A DNA stretch of 6,535 nucleotides from an uncultured Lachnospiraceae bacterium (GCA_947175775.1 CAMWNY010000149.1:1-6535), one strand, 5' to 3'. Positions 1 to 6,381 are shown, numbered from the stretch's first letter. Numbers and translations: made by a program. The notes: generated by a model not told the origin, from the sequence alone.

Positions 1-179
1 CTTAACACCTGTCCCAACGTATCGTAGTGCTTCTGCTCCTCCTGCTCTAATCTGCCAAAAAGTGTTTTTAATTCCGGATCTTTTGCCTGCTCCTTGTATC
101 TGCGGTACTTTTCCACACAAATCTTCTCCTGAGTCTGCAATTCCGTAATGGCATCTTTTTCTTTTTGTTTTAATATCAT
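1..179 (-). CDS. Spore coat protein, CotF-like ferritin-type helical domain (3' part outside window)
   Basis: The first 59 residues are visible and the frame is open to the window edge, so the C-terminus is missing. The start is the ATG at 179-177, preceded by a strong AAGGAGG (189-195) 9 nt upstream. The protein starts MILKQKEKDAITELQTQEK and has a helical, charged pattern, with E18, E24, E47, E48 and H51 in an EExxH arrangement and a 'KDPELKTLF' segment near residues 33-41. This resembles the small CotF/ferritin-like spore coat proteins common in Clostridia, which are made in the mother cell and deposited on the spore coat. It lies 112 nt downstream of the DUF305 gene on the same strand and could be co-transcribed or have its own sporulation promoter; I found no convincing one. 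The family assignment comes from pattern recognition on a partial protein. Confidence 0.75.
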   Translation of the reverse strand, partial: MILKQKEKDAITELQTQEKICVEKYRRYKEQAKDPELKTLFGRLEQEEQKHYDTLGQVL

Positions 180-291
180 AATATCAATCCTCCTTATCCG
201 CAAACAGCTTCTTTCGCACTATCTGCCTATCAAAAGGATTGCCGGAATTATGAAAACTATGCATATTTTGGAAACAAATTTCCCAAACGCA

Positions 292-864
292 TTACACGTC
301 ACAGCCCAAACATTTCATTAGATTCTGCATCCGAATCATCCCGCGCTCCTGTGAACTAATAATTGTATTCAGTATCGGAACAAGCTGCGGGCATATCGCA
401 AATTGAAGCGTTGTCTTGGACATCTCCACCGCCCCCTCATGATGCGGTATCATTTCCCGCATAAAGTTACAATTTATCTGATTGGTTGCACATGCATGAC
501 TCATTTTATGAAACATACGATTCATTACGGCATTTACTTTGCTTAAATAAATACAAAGTTCATCCTGCGAATTTTCATATCCGTAGCAGAAATCCAGTAT
601 ATTTTCCATTTCCGCAATGCCTTTCGTCTGCTCTGTGACAATGCCCGCCGCAATCTCCTGCAAAGACTGATTAGAAGTATACCGCAGGATATTTTGTGAC
701 ATTTCGATTGCCGCCCTGTGATGCGGAATCATCTGTACAATAAAATTATGGGAAATGCTGCAATTGAGTCCAGCGCCTGTCATTCCCCGCATCATATCAT
801 CAAAAATACAATAAAATTGATTTAAATACGCTGCAGTACACGGTTCCATACATTGTCTGTTCAT
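292..864 (-). CDS. Two-repeat DUF305 protein, Met/Cys-rich, probable metal-binding four-helix protein
   Basis: This 190-aa protein has two copies of the DUF305 signature. Repeat one has MIPHH at 45-49 followed by AAIEMS (51-56) and TEQTKGIAEM (77-86). Repeat two has MIPHH at 138-142 followed by GAVEMS (144-149) and SSQERGMIRM (170-179). DUF305 proteins are ferritin-like helical bundles, and some (CopM-type) bind copper or silver. The repeated His-His and Met pairs are the likely ligands. This copy has 17 Met and 11 Cys, including N-terminal C5 and C9 and C-terminal C185/C188, which is heavy for the size. There is no signal peptide, unlike the exported CopM type, so a cytosolic or spore-associated location is inferred. 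The start is ATG at 864-862 with GGAG (870-873) 5 nt upstream. The gene begins 58 nt after the MFS gene with no clear terminator between them, so it may be the third gene of the tetR-MFS operon. Metal specificity cannot be read from the sequence. Confidence 0.85.
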   Translation of the reverse strand: MNRQCMEPCTAAYLNQFYCIFDDMMRGMTGAGLNCSISHNFIVQMIPHHRAAIEMSQNILRYTSNQSLQEIAAGIVTEQTKGIAEMENILDFCYGYENSQDELCIYLSKVNAVMNRMFHKMSHACATNQINCNFMREMIPHHEGAVEMSKTTLQFAICPQLVPILNTIISSQERGMIRMQNLMKCLGCDV

Positions 865-922
865 GGGGTCTCCATTCTAAACAACCAAAATCATTCTGTT
901 TTACTTTATTATATGACGTTTT

Positions 923-2182
923 TTAATTCTGTTGCCTGTCCAAAACAATATCCCTTTCTAATTCTGCAAAAAATCCGAGTGCCGACAAACCGATTATGCC
1001 TACAATTACACCGGTAGGAATCAGTACAAGATAAATTGTATTACAAAAACGGTCAAATAAAAATCCATACGCCATCTGCCCTAACGGCTGAACGCACAGT
1101 GTAACGACCGACGTATACGCCATCACTTTTCCGATAAGCTGATTTGGTGTTTTGCGTTGAATAAGGGAAACGCCAAAAATAGAAAAAACGCTTATTGCCG
1201 CCTGCATGCAGCAAAATGCCGCAACAATTATACAATACTTTCCAAACGCCCCGATTGGGAGCCAAAACGCAATTCCTGCAGGAAGTAGAAATACGCCAAG
1301 CAAAGAAAGAAGTAAGGGCAGGCGGCATATTTTTAATTTCCCAATAAAAACCCCTGCCATAATACTGCCAAATATTGTAGCAACAGCCATCGCGCTTTCT
1401 GCCGTTCCATAGTACCGTGCACTTAGCCCAAGAACCGTACGAACAATAAAGGGCAGCCCAACTACCGTAATTCCCATCACAAAAAATCTCGACAATGCAA
1501 CAAACAACAGCATTGTTAGAATCCCTGTCTCCTCACGGAAAAGAAACTGCATACTTTCTGAAAAATCCTGTTTGATTATAGAAAAAACATTTGCATGCGC
1601 GCCATAACGCACATAACTTAGCTTAATAAAACACTCCAAAAATGCCGTCACAAAAAATAAACAGATGCTTACATACATAACAGGCTTTAATCCAAATGTA
1701 GCGTACAGCACACCGCCCAACGCCGGCGCAAGGAAATAAGAAATTGATGCCGCCTGATTGACAACCGCGTTTCCTTTTGTAATATTATCGCCTTGCAGCA
1801 TAAACGGAATGCATGCCTGTACTGTTGGCGTTTCAAACGCCCCCAAAACAGAAAGAAGGACAAGCAGTATGGTAATAACGGCAATTGCATTGCGTTCTGA
1901 CAACAACACCGCCGCACACAGTACCGAAATACCAGTCAGCATATCCAGTGTAACCATAATATTGCGCTTATTTGCCCGGTCTGCAAGAATGCCGCCCAAC
2001 GGGGATAATAATATAGTCGGGATTATCGCCACTGACAAAATTCCGGCAAACACTGCTGCCTGCCCTGTCATCTCCAGCACATACATGGATAACGCAAGTT
2101 TTAAAATAAAGTTTCCAAACAAAGATGCCACTTGTCCCAAAATAAGAAATATGAAGTTTTTTGTAAACAACTGCTGTGTCAT
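923..2182 (-). CDS. MFS efflux transporter (MFS_3/EntS/MefA-like), 12 TM
   Basis: A 419-aa integral membrane protein of normal length for a 12-helix major facilitator drug/proton antiporter. Motif A is clear between TM2 and TM3: GGILADRANKR at residues 63-73, with the conserved D68, R69 and K72-R73. The N-terminal 'FLILGQVASLFGN' start and overall layout resemble the enterobactin/macrolide exporter branch of the superfamily. The substrate cannot be told from sequence. The ATG at 2182-2180 overlaps the TGA of the upstream tetR gene (ATGA, 4 nt), and AAAGGAGGAG (2191-2200) sits just upstream, so translation is coupled. It should be controlled with the repressor gene from the palindromic promoter near 2855-2915: inducer binding to the TetR protein would raise pump expression. 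No frameshift or missing segment is seen. Confidence 0.9.
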   Translation of the reverse strand: MTQQLFTKNFIFLILGQVASLFGNFILKLALSMYVLEMTGQAAVFAGILSVAIIPTILLSPLGGILADRANKRNIMVTLDMLTGISVLCAAVLLSERNAIAVITILLVLLSVLGAFETPTVQACIPFMLQGDNITKGNAVVNQAASISYFLAPALGGVLYATFGLKPVMYVSICLFFVTAFLECFIKLSYVRYGAHANVFSIIKQDFSESMQFLFREETGILTMLLFVALSRFFVMGITVVGLPFIVRTVLGLSARYYGTAESAMAVATIFGSIMAGVFIGKLKICRLPLLLSLLGVFLLPAGIAFWLPIGAFGKYCIIVAAFCCMQAAISVFSIFGVSLIQRKTPNQLIGKVMAYTSVVTLCVQPLGQMAYGFLFDRFCNTIYLVLIPTGVIVGIIGLSALGFFAELERDIVLDRQQN

Positions 2183-2838
2183 GGTGCGCTCTCCTCCTTT
2201 TTTGCAATATCAGCAAGAATTGTCTGCATGAAAGCCGCAGTCTCATCGTCCAGTAACGGCAGCCCCATTTTTTCCAAAACCTCCATAATAAAACAAAATT
2301 TATGTTGAATCATGTCCGCAGTTGCCGGAAAAACCGATGGCATCAGCCAAAAGTTAATGAGCGGCAATAATTCGGAAAGCTCTTTTGTATAGTCCGTCTT
2401 TATGGAGCCGTCCAGCCTGCCCTCCTCCAACAGTTCATACCACAACGGCGTCAGAATCTTCCGGTTGGCTTCTACTGCTGCCACCAAAATACGCGGATCT
2501 TTCAAAATTGAAACCGCCTGCATATTTATCGCATTTCGATCTGCATCGGACTGATTTAACACGAGCAACTCCCTGACCTTTTGCAGCCCGTTTAAATCCG
2601 TGCGCCCTTTTATGGCATTGAAAGGATTGTCTGCAAAAAACATTCGGTCTCCCAACGCATGCAAAACGTCATCCTTACTTTCAAAAAAACGGTAAAACAT
2701 TCCCTTTGCTCCGCCCGCCGTATCCATAATGTCAGAAACTGAGGTTTCCTCATATCCTTTTGACAAAAACAGCTTTTGTGCCGCGTCCAAAATCTCGGTT
2801 TTCCACTGTTCTGGCGTCTTTTTCACAGGTCTTGCCAA
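2179..2838 (-). CDS. TetR/AcrR family transcriptional repressor, first gene of efflux operon
   Basis: This 219-aa protein has an N-terminal TetR DNA-binding domain. Residues ~13-60 contain 'EILDAAQKLFLSKGYEETS' followed by the helix-turn-helix 'SDIMDTAGGAKGMFYRFF' and 'ESKDDVLHAL', the usual TetR_N pattern. The rest is a variable helical ligand-binding and dimerisation domain of unknown inducer. The start codon is TTG (2838-2836). It is accepted because AAAGGAGG (2847-2854) lies 8 nt upstream and because the TetR motif begins right after it; no ATG or GTG fits better. The stop overlaps the MFS start by 4 nt. The promoter carries a long perfect palindrome, so the gene is probably autorepressed and acts as the local switch for the pump. 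Confidence 0.93.
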   Translation of the reverse strand: MARPVKKTPEQWKTEILDAAQKLFLSKGYEETSVSDIMDTAGGAKGMFYRFFESKDDVLHALGDRMFFADNPFNAIKGRTDLNGLQKVRELLVLNQSDADRNAINMQAVSILKDPRILVAAVEANRKILTPLWYELLEEGRLDGSIKTDYTKELSELLPLINFWLMPSVFPATADMIQHKFCFIMEVLEKMGLPLLDDETAAFMQTILADIAKKEESAP

Positions 2839-2854
2839 TGCTGCTGCCTCCTTT

Positions 2855-2893
2855 GTATTATAGTTATTGACTTATAGTCAATAACTATAATAC
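2855..2893. promoter_or_regulatory. Perfect 18-bp inverted repeat, probable TetR operator
   Basis: The left arm GTATTATAGTTATTGACT (2855-2872) and right arm AGTCAATAACTATAATAC (2876-2893) are exact reverse complements separated by TAT. TetR dimers bind such dyads in front of their own gene. The dyad covers the -10 and transcription start of the tetR-MFS promoter and ends directly upstream of the repressor's ribosome binding site. The total of 39 nt is longer than many TetR operators and may hold two overlapping dimer sites. It has no T-run context of a terminator, and it lies between divergent transcription units. Binding by this repressor is inferred. Confidence 0.8.
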
Positions 2894-2915
2894 CGGATTT
2901 GCAACGTCTTGTCAA
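2887..2915 (-). promoter_or_regulatory. Sigma-A promoter of the tetR-MFS operon
   Basis: On the minus strand, a perfect TTGACA -35 box (2910-2915) is followed by exactly 17 nt and then TATTAT (2887-2892), one mismatch from the -10 consensus. Transcription would begin near 2880, about 26 nt before the ribosome binding site of the repressor gene. The -10 box lies wholly inside one arm of the inverted repeat at 2855-2893, so a bound repressor would mask both the -10 box and the transcription start. Confidence 0.8.
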
Positions 2916-2944
2916 GAAAACCATACAATACCTACATGCCGGTA

Positions 2945-2970
2945 ACAAATCACATGTTATGACATAATAT
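2945..2970 (+). promoter_or_regulatory. Possible sporulation (sigma-K/E-like) promoter of cotJ operon
   Basis: AC (2945-2946), then 16 nt, then CATAATAT (2963-2970) approximates the mother-cell sigma-K pattern AC-N16-CATAnnnTA (last base differs) and the CATAnnnT -10 of sigma-E. The ATA expected in a sigma-E -35 is absent. The location, 36 nt before the cotJA start, fits. cotJ operons are known to be mother-cell expressed in Bacillus. The match is short and the call is tentative. Confidence 0.35.
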
Positions 2971-3006
2971 GGTATTAAATATAAAAAATCGAGGAGTGTA
3001 GACATT

Positions 3007-3177
3007 ATGCAGGAATGGAAACCTCAGATGCCTTATATGGAACAGTTCCCGGCAGCAATGGCATATGTGCCGTGGCAGAGAAACTGTAACATGTATGAAA
3101 ACCTTGATGAAGCCTATAAAACAGGCACCATCTTTCCGGAACTGAACAAACCGTTTACGGGAAGGAGGGTTCAATGA
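3007..3177 (+). CDS. cotJA: Spore coat-associated protein CotJA
   Basis: A 56-aa protein, complete. It has the aromatic, proline-rich CotJA pattern: AMAYVPWQ at residues 17-24, then MYENLDEAYKTGTIFPELNKPF (29-50), with the typical 'AY.P.Q' and 'GT.FPEL..PF' signatures. CotJA is needed with CotJB and CotJC for assembly of a small inner-coat layer in Bacillus. The start is ATG at 3007 with GAGGAG (2991-2996) about 10 nt upstream. The TGA overlaps the cotJB start by 4 nt (ATGA), and a ribosome binding site for cotJB (AAGGAGG) is contained in its last codons, so the two are coupled. Confidence 0.9.
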   Translation: MQEWKPQMPYMEQFPAAMAYVPWQRNCNMYENLDEAYKTGTIFPELNKPFTGRRVQ

Positions 3178-3470
3178 TGAATACAGGCTACAAGACATGC
3201 AATGTTGATACGTGCGCGGAACGCAGGCGCCTTTTGCAGGAAATTGGAAAAGTGGATTTCGTGCTTAAGGAGCTTAACCTTTATTTGGATACCCACCCCT
3301 ACGACCAGCAGGCAATGGACGCATTTAAACACTATAATATGGCAAAAAATAAAATGGTGAAGGAATACACGGAGAAGTACGGACCTTTGGTATTAAGCAT
3401 CGTTGATACGGATTGCGGAGAATGGAAATGGGCCACGCAAGACTGGCCGTGGGAAGGGGGCTATCATTAA
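3174..3470 (+). CDS. cotJB: Spore coat protein CotJB
   Basis: A 98-aa protein with the CotJB pattern. An early helix 'LLQEIGKVDFVLKELNLYLD' (20-39) is followed by THPYDQQAMDAFKHYN (40-55), 'KEYTEKYGPL' and a Trp-rich end, W83, W86, W90 and W92 (…EWKWATQDWPWEGGYH). Of the two adjacent ATGs (3174 and 3177), the first gives the 4-nt overlap with cotJA and the second sits 8 nt from AAGGAGG; either may be used, changing the protein by one residue. It is the middle gene of the operon, and its TAA abuts the cotJC ATG (TAAATG). It acts as a structural partner of CotJC in the spore coat. Confidence 0.92.
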   Translation: MMNTGYKTCNVDTCAERRRLLQEIGKVDFVLKELNLYLDTHPYDQQAMDAFKHYNMAKNKMVKEYTEKYGPLVLSIVDTDCGEWKWATQDWPWEGGYH

Positions 3471-4211
3471 ATGTGGAATTATGAAAAAAGATTGCAGTTT
3501 CCGGTAAAAATTACCCAAACCAACCCCAAAATCGCGCAGGTAATTATCTCCCAGTACGGCGGACCGGACGGAGAGCTTGCCGCATCCATGCGTTATCTTG
3601 CGCAGCGTTATACAATGCCATACAACACTGTAGCAGGGCTTTTGACAGATATTGGTACGGAGGAGCTTGCGCACTTTGAAATGATTTGCGCAATTGTGTA
3701 CCAGCTTACGAGAAATCTTACACCGGAAGAAATTGAAAAATCCGGATTTGATAAATATTATGTTGATCATACGCTTGCGCTTTGGCCGCAGGCGGCAGGC
3801 GGCATTCCGTTTAACGCATGTGAGTTCCAGTCAAAGGGTGACGTGATTACGGATTTGACGGAAGACCTTGCAGCAGAACAGAAGGCAAGGACGACTTACG
3901 ATAATATTCTCCGCCTTGTAAAAGACCCCGAAGTCTGCGAACCCATACGGTTCCTGCGTGCAAGAGAAATCGTGCATTTTCAGCGTTTCGGTGAAGCAAA
4001 CCGGGAAGATTGCAGTAAATCGGAACACACAACAAAAAGACAAATATGGAATAATTATTATCAAGTCCATAGTCCAGTCATAGTCCATTTATACATTTGG
4101 GGGATTGCATTTCAGGCTGTTTTGATATATAATACCGTATTGGAAACAACGTTGCTCTTTTGCCACCGGGTAAAGAGATTTTGCGTCAGACTTTCTATCG
4201 TTAGGTCATAG
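3471..4211 (+). CDS. cotJC: CotJC, manganese-catalase-like coat protein with its C-terminal tail replaced
   Basis: The frame is 246 codons, but only residues 1 to about 176 look like CotJC, a ferritin-like Mn-catalase homologue of the spore coat. All five expected Mn ligands can be placed: E35 (GELAASM), E65 and H68 (EELAH), E136 (LAAEQKA), and H169 in ExxH with E166 (REIVHFQRFGEA). After FGEA (ending 3998), the usual short tail, in relatives leading to an 'NFYAFNPSF'-like end, is absent in all three frames. About 70 unrelated residues follow, including an accidental hydrophobic stretch near 203-224, before a TAG at 4209-4211. That frame crosses the promoter and leader of the next operon, so the tail is read-through into inserted DNA. 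B. subtilis CotJC is roughly 190 aa as I recall it. The catalytic core is probably intact, but assembly may suffer. GGAAGGGGG (3452-3460) supplies the ribosome binding site. Confidence 0.85.
   Translation: MWNYEKRLQFPVKITQTNPKIAQVIISQYGGPDGELAASMRYLAQRYTMPYNTVAGLLTDIGTEELAHFEMICAIVYQLTRNLTPEEIEKSGFDKYYVDHTLALWPQAAGGIPFNACEFQSKGDVITDLTEDLAAEQKARTTYDNILRLVKDPEVCEPIRFLRAREIVHFQRFGEANREDCSKSEHTTKRQIWNNYYQVHSPVIVHLYIWGIAFQAVLIYNTVLETTLLFCHRVKRFCVRLSIVRS
4064..4087 (+). repeat. Three iterations of AGTCCA near the proposed element end
   Basis: AGTCCA occurs at 4064-4069, 4071-4076 and 4082-4087. The last two belong to a 9-bp direct repeat CATAGTCCA (4068-4076 and 4079-4087) with a 2-nt gap. The repeats lie between the end of CotJC similarity and the -35 box of the MATE promoter. 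They could be a regulator or recombinase accessory site, or chance in a short A/T-rich stretch. Confidence 0.5.
4105..4133 (+). promoter_or_regulatory. Sigma-A promoter of MATE-flavoprotein operon
   Basis: TTGCAT (4105-4110) is followed by 17 nt and a perfect TATAAT (4128-4133). Transcription would start near 4140, giving a leader of about 115 nt before the MATE start codon. The promoter lies inside the out-of-place tail of the cotJC frame, showing that this segment is not genuine cotJC coding sequence. Confidence 0.75.
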
Positions 4212-4236
4212 AAGATAGAAAGTTCTGACGCTTTTT
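4183..4236 (+). terminator. Leader terminator-type hairpin, probable attenuator before the MATE gene
   Basis: The left arm GCGTCAGACTTTCTATC (4183-4199) pairs with GATAGAAAG (4214-4222) plus TCTGACGC (4224-4231). Only T4223 is bulged, giving 17 base pairs around a 14-nt loop. TTTTT follows at 4232-4236. The structure lies between a good promoter and the MATE ribosome binding site, so it would stop its own operon unless relieved, the usual layout of antibiotic-resistance attenuators. Just upstream, CTCTTT (4155-4160) can pair with AAAGAG (4172-4177) or, with one G-U, with the MATE AAGGAG (4244-4249), a possible alternative fold. The cotJC frame stops (TAG 4209-4211) in the hairpin loop. Confidence 0.75.
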
Positions 4237-4255
4237 GTTCTTTAAGGAGATATCT

Positions 4256-5575
4256 ATGAAAACAGAAACACTTTTAAGAGAATTTTTTCAGTATGTAATG
4301 CTTAATATATGCGGCATGATTGGCTTATCTTGTTACATACTTGCTGACACCTTTTTTGTTTCAAACGGTTTGGGTACAAATGGTCTAACTGCGCTTAATT
4401 TAGCCATTCCTATTTATAGTTTTATTCATGGAAGCGGTCTGATGTTGGGAATGGGAGGCGCAACAAAATATTCCATTTACAGAGGACTAAAAGAATATAA
4501 TAATGCAGATAAATCTTTTTCAAACACAATACAAATAATGTCTGCATTAGCTGTCGTTTTTATGCTGACAGGTATTCTCTTTCCTGAAAAACTTACAATA
4601 TTATTAGGTGCTGACAAAAACATTTTTCATATGACAAAAACATATTTACAGGTTATTCTACTTTTTGCTCCGGCATTTATGGCGAATGACACTTTGATCT
4701 GCTTCGTAAGGAATGACGGAAATCCTAAGTTATCTATGATTGCTATGCTGACTGGAAGTTTTTCAAACATTATTTTAGATTATATATTTATTTTCCCTCT
4801 TAATATGGGAATATTTGGCGCAGTATTAGCCACAGGGTTAGCGCCTGTTATTAGCTTAATTGTTTTGTCCAGGCATTGGTTTGCAAAACAAAACCAGTTT
4901 CATTTAGTACGAATAAATCCGTCCTTTAGGCTGACAGGAACTATCATTTCTTTAGGTATTCCGTCTTTCATCACAGAAATGGCTTCCGGTATTGTAATGA
5001 TAGTATTTAATGCTATTATTCTGCACCTGCAAGGGAATATCGGCGTAGCTGCTTATGGTGTAGTTGCAAATTTATCACTTGTGGTGACTTCAATTTATAC
5101 AGGGATAGCACAGGGAACACAGCCAATTTTGAGCAGAGTATATGGATATGGGGAACCGGAAAGTCAGAAACAGATTTTAAAATATGCTTTAAAAACAATG
5201 TTGGCTATATCATGCGGTATTTATTTGATTTTTTTGTTATCTGCCAATCCAATCGTAAGCGTGTTTAACAGTGAACAAAATATGCAGTTGCAACAGATTG
5301 CAGTAACAGGATTAAAATTATATTTTACTGCTATCCCATTTATGGGATTTAATATAATTATATCCTCATATTTTACATCAACAGAAAAAGCCATGCCCGC
5401 ACAAATCGTTTCACTGTCAAGAGGTTTTTTCGTCATAATCCCTATGGCGTTTTTCCTTTCTTTTTTATTAAAAATGACGGGGATATGGCTGTCTTTTCCA
5501 ATTACGGAATGTTTTGTCGCTTTAGCCGGCATTGCATTATATATCAAATCAGAAAGAGGTAAGAAATATGTTTAG
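4256..5575 (+). CDS. MATE family multidrug efflux transporter
   Basis: A 439-aa, 12-helix membrane protein of normal length for MATE (NorM/DinF/MepA) cation-coupled drug exporters. It starts MKTETLLREFFQYVMLNICG and has the early family signature 'ADTFFVSNGLG…LTALNLAIPIYSF' (about residues 30-57) in TM1-TM2. 'SMIAMLTGSFSNIILDYIFIFPLNMGIFGAVLATGLAP' in the middle and a matching second half (IPSFITEMASGIVMIVFNAII) reflect the two homologous halves. The start is the ATG at 4256 with AAGGAG (4244-4249) 6 nt upstream. An in-frame TTG at 4235 would place that ribosome binding site inside the gene and is rejected. It is the first gene of a two-gene operon driven from 4105-4133 through an attenuator-like leader. 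Its end overlaps the flavoprotein gene by 8 nt. Substrate is unknown; cationic or fluoroquinolone-type drugs are typical for the family. Confidence 0.92.
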   Translation: MKTETLLREFFQYVMLNICGMIGLSCYILADTFFVSNGLGTNGLTALNLAIPIYSFIHGSGLMLGMGGATKYSIYRGLKEYNNADKSFSNTIQIMSALAVVFMLTGILFPEKLTILLGADKNIFHMTKTYLQVILLFAPAFMANDTLICFVRNDGNPKLSMIAMLTGSFSNIILDYIFIFPLNMGIFGAVLATGLAPVISLIVLSRHWFAKQNQFHLVRINPSFRLTGTIISLGIPSFITEMASGIVMIVFNAIILHLQGNIGVAAYGVVANLSLVVTSIYTGIAQGTQPILSRVYGYGEPESQKQILKYALKTMLAISCGIYLIFLLSANPIVSVFNSEQNMQLQQIAVTGLKLYFTAIPFMGFNIIISSYFTSTEKAMPAQIVSLSRGFFVIIPMAFFLSFLLKMTGIWLSFPITECFVALAGIALYIKSERGKKYV

Positions 5576-6059
5576 AGAAATGCGAAGGAAAAAACAAATG
5601 TTATCTGTTGATGAATGCATTGAAATTTTGAATAAAGGTACATCCGGTGTACTGGCATTATTGGGCGATTATGACTATCCATATGCCATTCCAATCAGTT
5701 ATGTGTACTGTAATTCTAAACTATACTTCCACGGTGCAAAAAGCGGGCATAAAATAGACGCAATCAACAAATGCTCCAAAGCCTCTTTTTGCGTAATTGA
5801 CCAGGATACTATTATGCCCGAAGAGTATACCACTTATTTTAGAAGCGTTATTGCTTTTGGAAACATTCATATCATGGAAAATGAAACTGAAATCAAAAAA
5901 GCAATAGAGGATTTAGCCAAAAAATACTATCCCGCCGATAATGAAACCGGACGCAATGCAGAAATTGAAAAAGAATGGAACCTTTTATGCATGATGGAAT
6001 TCTCCATTGAACATTTATCCGGGAAAGAAGCGATTGAATTAACTAAATCCAAACAATAA
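5568..6059 (+). CDS. Pyridoxamine-5'-phosphate-oxidase-like (Nim-type) flavoprotein
   Basis: A 163-aa protein with a PNPOx-like split-barrel fold. It starts MFREMRRKKQMLSVDECIEI and has 'GTSGVLALLGDYDYPYAIPISY' (24-45), 'LYFHGAKSGHKIDAI' (52-66, with H55) and 'YTTYFRSVIAFG' (87-98), the conserved layout of the NimA/NimB nitroimidazole-resistance group and its many chromosomal relatives. These bind FMN or a similar cofactor and may reduce nitro or quinone compounds. Whether this one gives nitroimidazole resistance cannot be judged from sequence. The chosen start is the ATG at 5568, with a GAGG motif (5556-5559) 8 nt upstream; a longer in-frame TTG start at 5532 lacks such a site and sits deep in the MATE gene. 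The 8-nt overlap with the MATE gene indicates coupled expression, suggesting a modify-and-export pair. Confidence 0.88.
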   Translation: MFREMRRKKQMLSVDECIEILNKGTSGVLALLGDYDYPYAIPISYVYCNSKLYFHGAKSGHKIDAINKCSKASFCVIDQDTIMPEEYTTYFRSVIAFGNIHIMENETEIKKAIEDLAKKYYPADNETGRNAEIEKEWNLLCMMEFSIEHLSGKEAIELTKSKQ

Positions 6060-6196
6060 ACTTCAATTATGGCAGTCGTCAAATGTACGCGCAAGCATAT
6101 CCGTTTGGTTCGTTGCCCTCGGAATTTACGCTATATCCGTATAGTGTACTTGCCGCTTCTCATAAAATTTAGGGAAACCGGCAAAGGAGAACGTTT

Positions 6197-6376
6197 ATGC
6201 CAAAAAATGATAACGCTCCTACACCCGATACCCAAATACAAATGGAACGTCTTTCCATAGATAAAATGAGGCTGACTGTTACCAACATCTACCCCGCCTT
6301 TCAAAAAAAGTCAGAACAGGAAACCCGACAGGAAATCGAAACCCTGCTCTATCAGATTTTCAAAAAATATGCGTAA
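6197..6376 (+). CDS. Small hypothetical protein upstream of recombinase (59 aa)
   Basis: A complete frame starts at ATG 6197 with AAAGGAG (6183-6189) 7 nt upstream and ends at TAA 6374-6376. The protein is polar at the N-terminus (MPKNDNAPTPDTQIQMERLS). Then comes 'MRLTVTNIYPAF' and a charged helix 'SEQETRQEIETLLYQIFKKY' (39-58). Small proteins of this size with a 'V..I/V..F…ET…I..LI' pattern are often encoded beside recombinases of clostridial mobile elements (compare TnpW of Tn4451-type elements), but I cannot assign it to a named family. It starts 137 nt after the flavoprotein gene and ends 77 nt before the recombinase. A role in excision or its control is only a guess from position. Confidence 0.7.
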   Translation: MPKNDNAPTPDTQIQMERLSIDKMRLTVTNIYPAFQKKSEQETRQEIETLLYQIFKKYA

Positions 6377-6381
6377 ATTCC

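Noticed and set aside
267..287. Inverted repeat TTTGGAAA / TTTCCCAAA between the DUF305 and coat genes
   Set aside because: The stem is short, A/T-rich, interrupted by a bulge and lacks a T-run on the minus strand, so it is a poor terminator.
908..913. TATAAT on the minus strand before the DUF305 gene
   Set aside because: No -35 box is found at 16-18 nt in this A/T-rich gap, so a separate promoter is not supported.
1758..2231. 157-codon plus-strand frame
   Set aside because: It is antisense to the MFS gene and the end of tetR, has no family pattern, and the minus-strand genes are clearly real.
3393..3770. 125-codon minus-strand frame
   Set aside because: It is antisense to cotJB and cotJC, which are well supported; it is a shadow frame.
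3999..4100. A simple frameshift in cotJC as the cause of the odd tail
   Set aside because: Translating the other two frames does not give the family's C-terminal sequence, so the DNA itself has been replaced.
4235..4255. TTG start extending the MATE protein by 7 residues
   Set aside because: It would place the clear AAGGAG inside the coding region; the ATG at 4256 has ideal spacing.
5532..5567. TTG start extending the flavoprotein by 12 residues
   Set aside because: No ribosome binding site is visible, and the family normally starts with MFREMRR, which is the ATG at 5568.
6069..6260. 63-codon frame starting MAVVKCTRKH
   Set aside because: It has no ribosome binding site and overlaps the better supported 59-aa gene in another frame. 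I see no convincing gene in 6060-6196.
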